Assembly: GCF_020176695.1 (NCBI RefSeq)
Contig: NZ_JAIWIA010000052.1
Coordinates: forward strand, 1 to 45,632
Origin: Massilia sp. MS-15
GTDB lineage: Bacteria > Pseudomonadota > Gammaproteobacteria > Burkholderiales > Burkholderiaceae_D
Length of the DNA stretch: 45,632 nt
Direction of reading: 5' to 3'
Part shown: positions 1 through 9,255 of the stretch, piece by piece
Position numbering within the stretch: position 1 is the stretch's first letter
Layout of the letters: every line of letters starts with the position of its first letter
The notes under the pieces: model-generated
Databases searched by the model: none
What the model saw: the letters and a program-made list of their open reading frames with translations, nothing else
What the model was told of the DNA's origin: nothing
Made by a program: the position numbers and the translations under genes

Positions 1-391
1 AGATGACCTCCGCTGACTCCGACAGCACCAGGAAACCGTGGGCGAATCCTTCCGGCACCCACAACTGAGCTTTGTTGTCAGCGCTCAGGAGGTCGCCCGT
101 CCACTGTCCGAACGTGGGCGACGAACGCCGCAGGTCAACGGCGACGTCGAACACGCTGCCCGCCACGACCCGCACCAGCTTGCCCTGCGTCTGCCGTATC
201 TGGTAATGCAGGCCGCGTAGCACGTTCCGCACCGACGTCGCATGGTTGTCCTGCACGAAAGCCACCTTGCGTCCTATTGCCTCCTCGAAGCGGGCCTGCT
301 GGAAACTTTCATACACCGAGCCGCGCTCGTCGGCAAACACGCGCGGCTCGATCCGCACGACATCCGGAATAGCGAGGCGGGTCATCCGCAT
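1..391 (-). CDS. rfbC: dTDP-4-dehydrorhamnose 3,5-epimerase, RmlC (partial, C-terminus beyond window)
   Basis: Epimerises dTDP-4-keto-6-deoxyglucose at C3 and C5, the third step of dTDP-L-rhamnose synthesis in the cytosol. About 130 N-terminal residues are visible. They include the family stretches RIEPRVFADERG, FVQDNHATS and LRGLHYQ (the catalytic His lies in RGLHYQ), and later VPEGFAHGF. The ATG at 391 overlaps the rfbA stop codon by one base (TGATG), so translation is probably coupled. It is the last gene of rfbBDAC. The left window edge removes its C-terminal part. Identification is by motif and by operon position, which agree. Confidence 0.95.
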   Translation of the reverse strand, partial: MRMTRLAIPDVVRIEPRVFADERGSVYESFQQARFEEAIGRKVAFVQDNHATSVRNVLRGLHYQIRQTQGKLVRVVAGSVFDVAVDLRRSSPTFGQWTGDLLSADNKAQLWVPEGFAHGFLVLSESAEVI

Positions 392-1281
392 CAGATCACC
401 TTTTCGCTCAGGACTCGTAAGAGGTACTGTCCGTAACCATTGTTGCGCATCGGCGCGGCCAGTTCAGCCAGCTGTCCGGCACTGATCCAACCCATGCGGA
501 ACGCGATCTCCTCCGGACATGCTACCTTCAGCCCCTGGCGACGTTCGATGGTGGCGATGAACTGGCTGGCGTCGAGCAAGGACTCGTGGGTGCCGGTATC
601 GAGCCAGGCGTAGCCGCGACGCAGGATCTCTACCTGCAGGCGCCCGAGCTCCATGTAGATGCGATTCATGTCCGTGATCTCGAGTTCGCCGCGCGCAGAT
701 GGTGTCAGCGAACGGGCGATCGCGACGGCATCGCCGTCGTAGAAATACAGGCCGGTCACGGCATAGTTCGAGCGCGGCACGCGCGGCTTTTCTTCCAGGC
801 CGATGGCGCGCCAAGTGGAATCGAATTCCACGACCCCATAGCGCTCGGGATCCTGCACGTGGTAAGCGAACACGCTTGCCTCACTGCGCGCCGAGGCCTG
901 GCGCAACATGTGGGGCAGATCGTGGCCGTAGAAAATGTTATCGCCCAACACAAGCGCCGATGGGCTGCCCGACAGGAAGTCGGCACCCACCAGGTAGGCT
1001 TGGGCGATTCCGCCGGGAGTAGGCTGAACCGCGTAGGAGATGTTCAGGCCGAAGCGAGCACCGTCACCGAGCAACTGCTCGAAGCGCGGGGTGTCCTTGG
1101 GAGTCGATATGACGAGGATGTCCTGGATCCCGGCCAGCATCAAGGTGCTGAGCGCGTAATAGATCATCGGCTTGTCGAACACCGGCATCAGCTGCTTCGA
1201 CACCGCGAGCGTTGCCGGATACAGGCGCGTACCGCTGCCGCCTGCCAGGATGATGCCCTTGCGCCGCGGAGATTCGTTCAT
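391..1281 (-). CDS. rfbA: Glucose-1-phosphate thymidylyltransferase, RmlA
   Basis: Makes dTDP-glucose from dTTP and glucose-1-phosphate, the first step of dTDP-L-rhamnose synthesis. At 296 aa it has the normal RmlA length. The nucleotide-binding signature [11 protein letters not shown] is at residues 12-22, followed by the [16 protein letters not shown] stretch and LGDNIFYG, whose Asp is a metal-binding residue in the family. I chose the ATG at 1281 because GAGG lies about 6 nt upstream. An alternative ATG at 1293 would overlap the rfbD stop as ATGA and add four residues. Third gene of the minus-strand rfbBDAC operon. Confidence 0.95.
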   Translation of the reverse strand: MNESPRRKGIILAGGSGTRLYPATLAVSKQLMPVFDKPMIYYALSTLMLAGIQDILVISTPKDTPRFEQLLGDGARFGLNISYAVQPTPGGIAQAYLVGADFLSGSPSALVLGDNIFYGHDLPHMLRQASARSEASVFAYHVQDPERYGVVEFDSTWRAIGLEEKPRVPRSNYAVTGLYFYDGDAVAIARSLTPSARGELEITDMNRIYMELGRLQVEILRRGYAWLDTGTHESLLDASQFIATIERRQGLKVACPEEIAFRMGWISAGQLAELAAPMRNNGYGQYLLRVLSEKVI

Positions 1282-1289
1282 TGTTTTCC

Positions 1290-2207
1290 TCATGGGTTGC
1301 CGCCTGCCGCCAGCTCTGCGACGAGGCAATTGACGTGGTCGCGCCACTCCGGCAGCGCCAGGCCGAAGGTGGTGCGAAACCTGGTGGTATCGAGCAGCGA
1401 ATTTTCCGGACGCGCCGCCGGGGCACCCCAGTCGACCGCCGCGACGGGCACGATCCGGTCCGGCGCAGCCGCCAGTCGTGCGCCGTGCGCCAGCGCCAGC
1501 TCGACGACATGGCGTGCATAGGCGTGCCATGTCGTCCGGCCCGATGCCGTCACGTGGTAGGTTCCCGACAGCGCGTCTGCTCTCTCACGCTCCAAGGCGA
1601 TGCGATACAGGGCCAGCGCGGTAACGTCCGCCAACAGATCCGCACTGGTCGGCACCCCGTGCTGGTCGGCGACGACATCGAGCTGCGCCCGCTCCTTCGC
1701 CAGGCGCAGTATGGTCTTCGGAAAGTTCGCGCCATGCCGTCCGAACACCCAGCCGGTGCGCAAGACCATATGACGCACCCCGCTCGCACGGACGCGTGCT
1801 TCGCCGTCGAGCTTGGTACGGCCGTAGGCGGACAGCGGCCCGGTCGGGTCGTCCTCGACCCAGGCGCCATCGATACCACTGCCCTTTCCGTGACCGAACA
1901 CGTAGTCCGTCGAATAATGCACCAGCCAGGCGTCGCAGGCACGGGCTTCCTCGGCAAGCACGCCCGGGGCCAGCGCATTGACGGCGTACGCGACGGCTTC
2001 GTCACGTTCGGCACGGTCGACCGCCGTGTAGGCGGCAGCGTTGACGATGACGTTGGGCCGGTGGCTACGCACACAGGCGCGCAGGATGTCCGGGTCGGCG
2101 AGATCGGCTTCTCTACGGCCGAAGGCACGCAGTTCACCCAGGGGTGCGAGCGCACGCCGCAGCTCCCAGCCCAGTTGCCCGTCCTTGCCGAACAGGAGAA
2201 TCTTCAT
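1290..2207 (-). CDS. rfbD: dTDP-4-dehydrorhamnose reductase, RmlD
   Basis: NAD(P)H-dependent reductase for the last step to dTDP-L-rhamnose. It has 305 aa and a short-chain dehydrogenase fold. The dinucleotide-binding motif GKDGQLG is at residues 7-13, YSTDYVF around 98-104, and the YxxxK catalytic pair in YGRTK (128-132). Its ATG at 2207 shares four bases (ATGA) with the rfbB stop, which indicates translational coupling. The larger open frame to 2303 runs into rfbB and is not used. The rfbB-rfbD-rfbA-rfbC order is complete here. Confidence 0.95.
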   Translation of the reverse strand: MKILLFGKDGQLGWELRRALAPLGELRAFGRREADLADPDILRACVRSHRPNVIVNAAAYTAVDRAERDEAVAYAVNALAPGVLAEEARACDAWLVHYSTDYVFGHGKGSGIDGAWVEDDPTGPLSAYGRTKLDGEARVRASGVRHMVLRTGWVFGRHGANFPKTILRLAKERAQLDVVADQHGVPTSADLLADVTALALYRIALERERADALSGTYHVTASGRTTWHAYARHVVELALAHGARLAAAPDRIVPVAAVDWGAPAARPENSLLDTTRFRTTFGLALPEWRDHVNCLVAELAAGGNP

Positions 2208-3280
2208 ATACCGGGACGCCCGCCGGCGTATTGCTGCGCCACCCAGTCGCGGTAAGCGCCGCTGGTCACCTCCCGCACCCAGTCCTGGTGCGCCAGGTAC
2301 CATGCGACAGTCTTGCGGATGCCGGTCTCGAAGGTCTCCACCGGGCGCCAGCCGAGTTCGCGCTCGATCTTGCCGGCGTCGATCGCATAGCGGCGGTCAT
2401 GGCCCGGGCGATCCTTTACGAAGCTGATCTGCGCCGCGTAGGGCGCACCGTCCGGCCGCGGGCGCAGTTCGTCCAGGATGGCGCACAGCGTGTGCACCAC
2501 GTCAATGTTCGCCATCTCGTTCCAGCCGCCGACGTTGTAGGTCTCGCCCGGTTTGCCGGCCTCGAGCACGCGGCGGATCGCGCTGCAATGGTCGAGCACG
2601 TAGAGCCAGTCGCGTACCTGGCGGCCGTCACCGTAGACCGGCAGCGGCTTGCCCGCAAGTGCATTGTGGATCACCAGCGGGATCAGCTTTTCAGGGAAAT
2701 GGAAAGGACCGTAGTTGTTGGAACAGTTGGTGGTCAGCACCGGCAGGCCATAGGTGTGGTGCCAGGCCCGCACCAGGTGGTCCGACGACGCCTTGCTGGC
2801 CGAATACGGACTGTTCGGCTCGTAGCGGTGCTGCTCGTCGAATGCCGGGGCGTACGGAGGGAGGGAGCCGTACACTTCGTCGGTCGAAACATGCAGGAAG
2901 CGGAAGACCGCGCGCTCGCCTTCATCCAGGTCGCTCCAGTAAGCACGCACCGCTTCCAGTAAGCGGAAGGTACCGACCACGTTCGTCTCGATGAAGGCCG
3001 CCGGGCCGGCAATCGAGCGGTCAACGTGGCTCTCTGCGGCAAAGTTCAACACCGCCCGTACCCTGTGCTTGCGCAGCACGCTCGCCACCAAGGCGCTGTC
3101 GCCGATATCGCCTGCCACGAAATGATGGCGCGGGTCACCCTGGAGGCATGCAAGATTGTTCAGGTTGCTGGCATAGGTCAACTTATCGAGGTTCACGACG
3201 GGCTCGTCGCCACCTACCAGCCAGTCGAGCACAAAGTTGGAACCAATGAAGCCGGCGCCACCGGTTACTAGGATGGTCAT
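2204..3280 (-). CDS. rfbB: dTDP-glucose 4,6-dehydratase, RmlB
   Basis: Converts dTDP-glucose to dTDP-4-keto-6-deoxyglucose with bound NAD+. It has 358 aa, normal for RmlB. The NAD-binding motif GGAGFIGS is at residues 7-14, the catalytic TDE in VSTDEVYG at 133-135, and YSASK with Tyr159 and Lys163. First intact gene of the minus-strand rhamnose operon. Only about 50 bp separate it from the decayed glycosyltransferase upstream. The rhamnose presumably feeds O-antigen or exopolysaccharide made from genes left of the window (inference). Confidence 0.96.
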   Translation of the reverse strand: MTILVTGGAGFIGSNFVLDWLVGGDEPVVNLDKLTYASNLNNLACLQGDPRHHFVAGDIGDSALVASVLRKHRVRAVLNFAAESHVDRSIAGPAAFIETNVVGTFRLLEAVRAYWSDLDEGERAVFRFLHVSTDEVYGSLPPYAPAFDEQHRYEPNSPYSASKASSDHLVRAWHHTYGLPVLTTNCSNNYGPFHFPEKLIPLVIHNALAGKPLPVYGDGRQVRDWLYVLDHCSAIRRVLEAGKPGETYNVGGWNEMANIDVVHTLCAILDELRPRPDGAPYAAQISFVKDRPGHDRRYAIDAGKIERELGWRPVETFETGIRKTVAWYLAHQDWVREVTSGAYRDWVAQQYAGGRPGI

Positions 3281-3327
3281 ACGTTATCCGGGCTGGTTAA
3301 ATCCGGGCATGCGCCCGCTGCCCCGAA

Positions 3328-4397
3328 TTATGGCGCGTTTAGGCGAACAGCGGGAAGCTCATTGCCCGGCTGGATCAAGGAAGAATCGGTCTGGCCGATG
3401 GCAAAGGCCCGTGGCGCACTACGCGCGATGCGGCGCTGCTGCGCCCACGAGGCCGATATCACGAGGGCGTACACCGCCTGGTACAGCAGGAAGCTGGCCA
3501 GCATACTGTGCATTAGGACTTCCGGCATCGCGGCGAAGCGCACCGCCGTCACGGCAGGCATAGCGCGACCGCCCACCAGAACGGCGCCACGCAGGCATTG
3601 CGCAACGGCGCCGGCAGGGCGCGAAAGTAGCGCGCCGCGATGGCCATCTTGACTAGGCTGCGCAGGTGCCAGCTATCCGGCAGGCCCGAAACGAGCATCA
3701 CCGACGTCCAGGCCAGCAGGAAACCGAGAATACAGGCGCCGCCATCGCCGGGGAACAGTTTGCCGAACGGGAAATTCACGACAAAAAAGCCGACTGTGAC
3801 GGCGCAGACGACAAAGCACAGCTGGGCCAGGCCAGGGTCGCCCGCGTCCTGCGCCAGGCCCAGCGTGGCTATGCCGATCAGCACGACGGCTCTGGCCAGG
3901 CCATTGAAACCGTCGATGATGTTGACCGCGTTGACTATGCCCCCCAACCACGAGTGCGGTGAACAGCACCGAAGCGGGCAGCCAGCCCAGCAGCATGTCG
4001 AGCGGCGCGATGCCGATGTGCAGTAGCGTGACACCGGTCACGCCCCAGCAGCAAACGCCGCTAGCCACGGTCAAAAGAAGATGCGCCCACACCGACACCT
4101 TGCGAGTCAGGTCTTCGGCAAGCTCGAACATGAAGGCCGGCATGGCCGCCACCAGCACCGGCAGCAGCAGTTCATGCTGCTCCGGCGGCGGCATGCCGAG
4201 CGTGAGCCACAGGCCGAGCATGATGGCGGCGCCACCAATGCGCGGCGTCGGGGTGACGTGGAATTCTTGCACGCCATGCATCGCGTCGAGCGAATACTAC
4301 CCGTGCCAGCGCGTCGTCAGGACGAGCAGCAGGGGACAGGCGAGCGAAACGGCAAAGCCGAGCTTCAGACCGGTAAAAGGAAATTAATGATGCTCAT
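3328..4397 (-). pseudogene. Decayed WecA/WbpL-type polyprenyl-phosphate sugar-phosphate transferase (glycosyltransferase family 4)
   Basis: The remains lie in three reading frames on the minus strand. Family hallmarks survive: NAVNIIDGFNGLA (catalytic Asp region) and FPGDGGA. Intact members are multi-pass membrane proteins that load the first sugar phosphate onto undecaprenyl phosphate. Lesions seen: a frameshift about 10 codons after the ATG at 4397, an in-frame TAG at 4297-4299, one extra base in a six-G run (C run on plus, 3940-3945) that breaks the conserved block, an apparent loss of about 35 residues near 3685 before PDSWHLRSLV, and a last frameshift near 3551. Several independent lesions make sequencing error unlikely for the whole set. 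It lies directly upstream of the rhamnose genes. Confidence 0.85.
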
Positions 4398-4636
4398 ACA
4401 ACCATTTGGTAAACTCAAAAATTTTACCGCATTTCCATTTAGCTAATGCCAGATTTTGTCGCAGCCTGTTTGCCGGTCGTGGGCAGGATGTAAATATGCA
4501 TGAGTAATCGGGCGATTCTATGGCGCTTGATATATCGCAATCAACTGTCCCGAAACTTCTCCTAATCTTTTCGACAGTTTCTTACATTTATTGCAGGCAA
4601 TTATTTCTGTTTATACCAGTACAGCCGAAAGCTGCC

Positions 4637-5869
4637 ATGTCGCGTACCCGTTCTCTTGTCGCGTTCCCCTGGTCCCGCTTTCCGGCGCTGCCGTATTTTG
4701 CGGCCTGCATCCTGTTCGTACTGCTAGCCCTGCCATGCGCGGCGGCACGTGCCCAGCCCTCGACTGAACTGGCCGAGCTGCGCACCCGCCAGCTCGAAGC
4801 CGAGGCACGCCAGGCCCTGGCCGAAGCCGAGCGCGCCGAACTGCTCGCGCGCCTGCCGCCCGCCCAGTCGAAACCGCTAGCCGGAACGATCGACACCCGC
4901 CAGTTCGGCGCTGCCGGACTGGTACGCGCGGTCGACCTGGCGCGCGAGCTGGCCGTCGGCCTGTGCAGGCGCCTGCCGCCGGACCGGCCCACTGTCCTCT
5001 ACGATCCCGCCACGGCCCAGGGCATGGTGGCGGCCCGCATGGTGGACAGCGCCCTCACCCGCCTTGCCATTGAACTGGCGGAGCGGAACCGGGCGCTGCA
5101 GCGTCTGCTCGACGCCTTCCGCCCAGCCGGCACGGCGGCGCTGGCGCCAGGCTTGCCCGCGCTATTGACCGTGGTCCCGGCCACGGTACGCGCCGGCGCC
5201 GACCTCACGGCCCTGCTGCGCAGCGACGTCGCCGTGGCGGGAATGGCTTATGGCGACGGTGCGCGCAGCCTGTTCGCCAGCGCCTTGGCCCAAGCCTGTC
5301 CGGAGCGCATCAGCGGACTCGGCGGCGGCTACCTCGGCGAACTCGACTGGCAGCGCTACGAGCAGCTGCTCGGCCGCCTACAGGGTCTTGCCACCCAGCG
5401 CGCCACCTACGCCCAGCGCATTGCCGAGCTGCAGGGACTGGTCGATGCGGCCAAGGGCGAGCAGAAGAAGGAGATTGCGGCCGTGGTCCAGGCCGCGCAG
5501 GCACAGCTGAAGGCGGTGGATGCCTTCGTCGATTCGCTCAGGGCCGGGGAAGCCAGCGACAGGAGTCCGCTGTTTAATACGGCGCGCTATCTCGGGTATG
5601 GCGAACGGACGGCGGGCAGCCTGGTACTCGATGTGGACCTGCGCCTGGAAGGCATGAGCATCGTGAAGGAGAACCTGTTTACGGGACAGCACCTGCGGCT
5701 GTCGGGGGTGGCCTTGCTGTGGTATCGGCTGCATGAGCCGGATGGGCGGCTGGTGGCGGCGGAGGTGTTGCGGCGGATCAGCCGGCCGGTCGAGGTGGAT
5801 TTGCGTGGGGATGGCGCGCTGGATTCGTTTTGGTCCGTAGGGTGGGCGGCTTCGCCGCCCACGCGGTGA
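4637..5869 (+). CDS. Unrecognised exported protein whose C-terminal end is encoded by a REP element
   Basis: 410 aa, no family recognised. A signal peptide is likely: a basic start, a hydrophobic core around residues 18-36 and an AARA-type cleavage site before QPS, so a periplasmic location is inferred. Alanine- and glutamate-rich, probably coiled-coil stretches follow at about 45-75 and 290-330. The start at 4637 was chosen because the signal peptide begins there. An in-frame ATG at 4520 lies in AT-rich upstream DNA. The frame runs through a whole REP palindrome and ends at a TGA at 5867-5869 inside it, so the last ten residues (VGWAASPPTR) come from the repeat. The native stop was probably lost when the REP arrived (inference). 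Convergent with the next gene. Confidence 0.7.
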   Translation: MSRTRSLVAFPWSRFPALPYFAACILFVLLALPCAAARAQPSTELAELRTRQLEAEARQALAEAERAELLARLPPAQSKPLAGTIDTRQFGAAGLVRAVDLARELAVGLCRRLPPDRPTVLYDPATAQGMVAARMVDSALTRLAIELAERNRALQRLLDAFRPAGTAALAPGLPALLTVVPATVRAGADLTALLRSDVAVAGMAYGDGARSLFASALAQACPERISGLGGGYLGELDWQRYEQLLGRLQGLATQRATYAQRIAELQGLVDAAKGEQKKEIAAVVQAAQAQLKAVDAFVDSLRAGEASDRSPLFNTARYLGYGERTAGSLVLDVDLRLEGMSIVKENLFTGQHLRLSGVALLWYRLHEPDGRLVAAEVLRRISRPVEVDLRGDGALDSFWSVGWAASPPTR

Positions 5870-5948
5870 TAGGTAGCGGCGAGATCATCGGGCACGAGAA
5901 TGGAGCCGATCGCGATCACCGCGTGGGCGGGGGACCCGCCCACCCTAC
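5837..5948. repeat. REPIN A: two REP palindromes in inverted orientation
   Basis: The left REP (5837-5870) and the right REP (5915-5948, inverted) each read GTAGGGTGGGCGG, five loop bases, CCGCCCACGCGG, then TGAT. The 44 bp between them contain GAGATCATCG, which REPINs B and C share with small changes. It fills the junction of two convergent genes. The right GTAG supplies the TAG stop of the FAH-family gene, and the left REP is translated as the end of the upstream gene. Confidence 0.92.
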
Positions 5949-6940
5949 GCCAGGCGTTTCACAGCCTGGTCGATGGCGCCGAAGATCGACTTGCCCTTCT
6001 CGTCTAGCATCTCGATGCGGATGGTGTCGCCGAAGCGCATGAAGGGCGTGCTGGCTTCGCCATCGGCAATCAGTTCCAGGCAGCGCTGCTCAGCGATGCA
6101 TGAGTAACCGCGCGACGCATCCTTGTTCGACACCGTACCCGAGCCGACGATGCTGCCGGCACGCACATTGCGCGTCTTGGCCAGGTGCGCGATCAGCTGC
6201 GGGAAGTTGAACACCATGTCGGTACCGGCATCCGGCCGCCCGACAAGGTGGCCGTTCCAGGTCGAGCGCAGCGGCAGGTGCAGCTTGCCGCTGCGCCATG
6301 CGTCGCCCAGCTCGTCCGGCGTGACCGCCACCGGCGAAAAGCTCGTCGCCGGCTTCGACTGCAGGAAACCAAACCCCTTGGCCAGTTCGTCCGGGATGAG
6401 ATTGCGCAGCGAGACGTCGTTGGCCAGCATGAGCAGGCGGATCTGGCCGTGCGCCTCGTCCGGCGTCGCGCCCATCGGCACGTCGCCGGTGATCACCGCC
6501 ACCTCGGCCTCGAAATCGATGCCCCATTCCTCATGGGCCAGCACGATGTCGTCCTGTGGACCGAGGAAATCGTCGCTGCCGCCCTGGTACATCAGCGGAT
6601 CTTCCCAGAACGAGGCCGGCATCTCGGCCTTGCGCGCCTTGCGCACCAGTTCCACGTGGTTCACGTAGGCGGAGCCGTCGGCCCACTGGTAGGCACGCGG
6701 CAGCGGCGCCATGCAGCGCGCGGGATCGAAATCGAAGGGGCGGCGCGCCGTTCCTTCCACCCGCCCTTCATTGAGCAGCAGGGACAGTTCGGCCAGCTGG
6801 GGCGCGATGAATCCCCAGTCGTCGAGGGCGGCCTGGAGCGTGGGCGCAATGCCGTCGGCGACATGGGCGGTTTTCAGGTCGCGCGCGACGACGATCAGCT
6901 GGCCGTCGCGGCTGCCATCCTTGAGTGTGGCGAGTTTCAT
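5945..6940 (-). CDS. Fumarylacetoacetate hydrolase family protein
   Basis: 331 aa, cytosolic. FAH-fold enzymes hydrolyse or decarboxylate beta-diketo or 2-oxo acids with a divalent metal. The acidic metal-site motif IDFEAEVAVITGD is at residues 141-153 (Glu144, Glu146, Asp153). Downstream stretches GSGTVSNKD and TPFMRFGDTIRIEM are typical of the family. Close relatives are often annotated in tyrosine or aromatic degradation, but no maiA or hmgA neighbour is present, so the substrate is open. It follows pldA after 39 bp on the same strand. Its TAG stop is the TAG of the REP tetranucleotide GTAG. Confidence 0.88.
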   Translation of the reverse strand: MKLATLKDGSRDGQLIVVARDLKTAHVADGIAPTLQAALDDWGFIAPQLAELSLLLNEGRVEGTARRPFDFDPARCMAPLPRAYQWADGSAYVNHVELVRKARKAEMPASFWEDPLMYQGGSDDFLGPQDDIVLAHEEWGIDFEAEVAVITGDVPMGATPDEAHGQIRLLMLANDVSLRNLIPDELAKGFGFLQSKPATSFSPVAVTPDELGDAWRSGKLHLPLRSTWNGHLVGRPDAGTDMVFNFPQLIAHLAKTRNVRAGSIVGSGTVSNKDASRGYSCIAEQRCLELIADGEASTPFMRFGDTIRIEMLDEKGKSIFGAIDQAVKRLA

Positions 6941-6979
6941 CGGTAGCGAGGTGTATTGGGAACCCGCTATTGTAAAGCC

Positions 6980-8098
6980 TCAATACTGGACAACGACGCC
7001 CGCGCCGATCGTGCGCTGGAAGTAGTTGTAGTCGATCAGGCTCTGGCCATAGCCCGAGAACCAGTGCACATATCCCTTGAGCGGCCCCACCAGCGGGAAG
7101 GCCCAGCCGAGCTGGGTCGCGCTTTTGCTCGTATGGAAATTATGGCGCACCATGGCCGAGAACTCGTGCCCGTCCATGCGGTAGCTGCCGCTCAGCTCCA
7201 TGCGGCCCATGTAGTCGACGATGTCGGGGTTGTTGTCGTCTTCGAGCGCTTCATTGATGCGCTTCCAGACGCGCCCGGTCAGCGCCAGCCGCCCGCGCTC
7301 GAGGCCGACCTGGGCATAGATCCGGTTCCAGCTGCGCGACAGGCTCGATGCCTGGCCGTTGGACTGGTGGTTCAGGCCCAGGTTCAGGTATTTCAGGTTG
7401 GCGCCGAACACGCTCACGTTCAGCGGCGTCACCAGCATGACCTCTGGCTGGTAATTGGTCTCGCGGAAGGGGCTCGAGGCTTCGCGGTTGCCGGCCTGCC
7501 AGAAGCTGTTCTGGGTATAGCCGAACCAGAGGTCGACCGGCAGCGAGAACGCGGTCTCGATCGCCTTCATCTTGAAGCCGAGCTGGTACTGCAGTTCGGC
7601 GTGCGACAGCTTGCCGGTGAAGTCGGCCGCGCGGAAAGGCTTGTAGGGCGCTTCATTCGGACGGTAGGTGCGCGCCCCGATCAGGTAGTTCGGATTGTGC
7701 GGACGGAAAATGAAGATGCCGCGCTTATGCTTGTCGTCCAGTTCCCAGTGGCTGGCCATGGTGTACTCGGCGGCCGCCTCCACGGCAGGGTCCACCGAAG
7801 CGCTTGGGTTCGGCAAGGTCTTGGTTGGAAAGGCGGTGGGCGCCTGGCCGGGCGTGGCGCTGGCGATCGGCGGCGGCGCGGGCTCGGCGCCGAGAGCGGT
7901 GGCCGGGACAGCCGGTGCGGCCGGGGTGGCGCCATGGGCAGCGGCCAGGCTGTCGAAGCAGGCCAGGCGCTGGCGGGTATCGGTGAGCCGGGTGCACTCA
8001 CCCAGTTGCTGGGTCAGCGCGGGAGCGGATTGCTGGGCAAATACGGGCGAGGCGAGCAGGAACGGCAGCAGGGCTGCGGGAAACGGTTTTAATTGCAT
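6980..8098 (-). CDS. pldA: Outer-membrane phospholipase A (OMPLA)
   Basis: Calcium-dependent outer-membrane beta-barrel phospholipase that removes misplaced phospholipids from the outer leaflet. It has 372 aa with a clear signal peptide (residues 1-21, ...SPVFA). The active-site block LNHQSNG...SRSWNR gives His244, Ser246 and Asn258, with the same 2- and 12-residue spacing as His142/Ser144/Asn156 of E. coli PldA. A proline/alanine-rich segment (about 55-105), containing a CFD-type cysteine motif just before it, precedes the barrel. The protein ends in an aromatic residue (VVQY), as outer-membrane proteins usually do. The ATG at 8098 was chosen for the signal peptide. Confidence 0.95.
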   Translation of the reverse strand: MQLKPFPAALLPFLLASPVFAQQSAPALTQQLGECTRLTDTRQRLACFDSLAAAHGATPAAPAVPATALGAEPAPPPIASATPGQAPTAFPTKTLPNPSASVDPAVEAAAEYTMASHWELDDKHKRGIFIFRPHNPNYLIGARTYRPNEAPYKPFRAADFTGKLSHAELQYQLGFKMKAIETAFSLPVDLWFGYTQNSFWQAGNREASSPFRETNYQPEVMLVTPLNVSVFGANLKYLNLGLNHQSNGQASSLSRSWNRIYAQVGLERGRLALTGRVWKRINEALEDDNNPDIVDYMGRMELSGSYRMDGHEFSAMVRHNFHTSKSATQLGWAFPLVGPLKGYVHWFSGYGQSLIDYNYFQRTIGAGVVVQY

Positions 8099-8193
8099 GG
8101 TTTTCTTTGGAAGCGGCCATGACATGGCGAATTGTCAACAGCAGTGTCGCGGAAAAGCTGCGTTGGTGTCGCACCGTTAGGCGTGATGTGCAC

Positions 8194-8308
8194 GTAGGGT
8201 GGGCGGCTTGTCCGCCCACGCGGTGATAGTGATAGCGGCAAGATCATCCGGAGTGGAAGCAGAGCCGGTAACAATCACCGCGTGGGCGGGAAACCCGCCC
8301 CACCCTAC
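8194..8308. repeat. REPIN B: two REP palindromes in inverted orientation
   Basis: Left REP 8194-8227 and right REP 8274-8308 (inverted, one extra C in the stem). Both start with GTAG and end with the GCGGTGAT-type tail. The spacer contains AAGATCATCC, the same internal element as in REPIN A. It occupies the rsuA-pldA junction. The right GTAG provides the rsuA stop codon. Confidence 0.92.
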
Positions 8309-9015
8309 ACGAGTAGGTCCAGCTGGGCCTGTTCGAGGAAGCACCACTCCCCTTCCTGCAGGCCCAGCGCTTCCAGGGTCAGGCCGCCGATCTGCGAGCG
8401 GTGCAGCGCGCTGCAGTGGTTGCCGGCGGCGGCCAGCATGCGCTTCACCTGGTGGTACTTGCCCTGTTCGAGCACGATCTCGAGCTGGTGCTCGCCGCGC
8501 TGCACGCAGGAGATGGCTTTCAGGGGCGCCGGCTCGTCGTGCAGCTGGACGCCGGCCAGCAGCTGTGCGACCAGCGCCTCGGTGACCGGTTCGGCGGTCG
8601 TCGCCTGGTAGACCTTGGGCACATGGCGCTTGGGCGACGACTGGGCGTGGATGAAGGGACCGTCATCCGACATCAGGAGCAGGCCGGTGGTGTCGTGGTC
8701 CAGGCGGCCGACCGGCTGCACCTCGCGCCAGCTGAACTGTTCCGGCAGCAGGGTCAGCACGCCCGGGTGGTGGCTCGGCTTGCGCGAGCACTCGTAGTTG
8801 GCCGGCTTGTACAGCGCGATGTACAGGTGCTCGCGGTAGCGCCATTCCTCGTCGAATACGGTCAGCACCAGGTCGGTGGTGTCGAACGTGGCCTTGTAGT
8901 TGTCCTCGAGCGTGCCGTTGACCAGCACGTCGCCGTCCTCGATCAGGGCGCGGCAGTATTTGCGGGTGCCGAATCCCTGCGATTGCAGGATCCGGTCCAG
9001 GGAAAGTTTGCTCAT
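8305..9015 (-). CDS. rsuA: 16S rRNA pseudouridine(516) synthase, RsuA
   Basis: Isomerises U516 of 16S rRNA to pseudouridine. It has 236 aa, close to the 231 aa of E. coli RsuA. An S4 RNA-binding domain occupies about residues 1-60 (LDRILQSQGFGTRKYCRALI). The catalytic domain carries GRLDHDTTG with nucleophile Asp106, and GKYHQVKRMLAAAGNH. The compact S4-plus-catalytic layout and the QVKRM motif favour RsuA over RluB/RluE. The start at 9015 excludes an unlikely upstream extension. The TAG stop at 8305-8307 belongs to REPIN B. Confidence 0.92.
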   Translation of the reverse strand: MSKLSLDRILQSQGFGTRKYCRALIEDGDVLVNGTLEDNYKATFDTTDLVLTVFDEEWRYREHLYIALYKPANYECSRKPSHHPGVLTLLPEQFSWREVQPVGRLDHDTTGLLLMSDDGPFIHAQSSPKRHVPKVYQATTAEPVTEALVAQLLAGVQLHDEPAPLKAISCVQRGEHQLEIVLEQGKYHQVKRMLAAAGNHCSALHRSQIGGLTLEALGLQEGEWCFLEQAQLDLLV

Positions 9016-9136
9016 GGGGCGCCACTTTAACAGAAGGGCCAGCACCCAACCAAACGCCGCCACGGCCGCGCGCATCCCCGGCGCCCCCATCGGGGGTGGA
9101 GCATCCCCTGCGGTCGCGTTAGATGCGTGCGCTCAT

Positions 9137-9177
9137 TTGATTAACGTCAAACTTTGCGGGCTTCTCATTGATAGACT
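9137..9177 (+). promoter_or_regulatory. Putative FNR/ANR box with class II promoter spacing
   Basis: TTGATTAACGTCAA at 9137-9150 fits the FNR/ANR consensus TTGAT-N4-RTCAA. A -10-like TAGACT lies at 9172-9177. A start about 8 bp further would place the box near -41, the class II activation geometry. It would serve the small gene at 9256. The divergent rsuA start is about 130 bp away on the other side. Anaerobic or microaerobic control is inferred from sequence only. Confidence 0.6.
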
Positions 9178-9255
9178 TCAACGCGTTAGGAATCCGCCTA
9201 ACGCACTAGGGAGTTCTTACCGTAGAGCTTCCGCGCATCGACGAGGACCCATATC

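Noticed and set aside
4520..4636. Upstream in-frame ATG extending the unknown exported protein by 39 residues
   Set aside because: The stretch is AT-rich, has no ribosome site, and would put a second hydrophobic region before the clear signal peptide at 4637.
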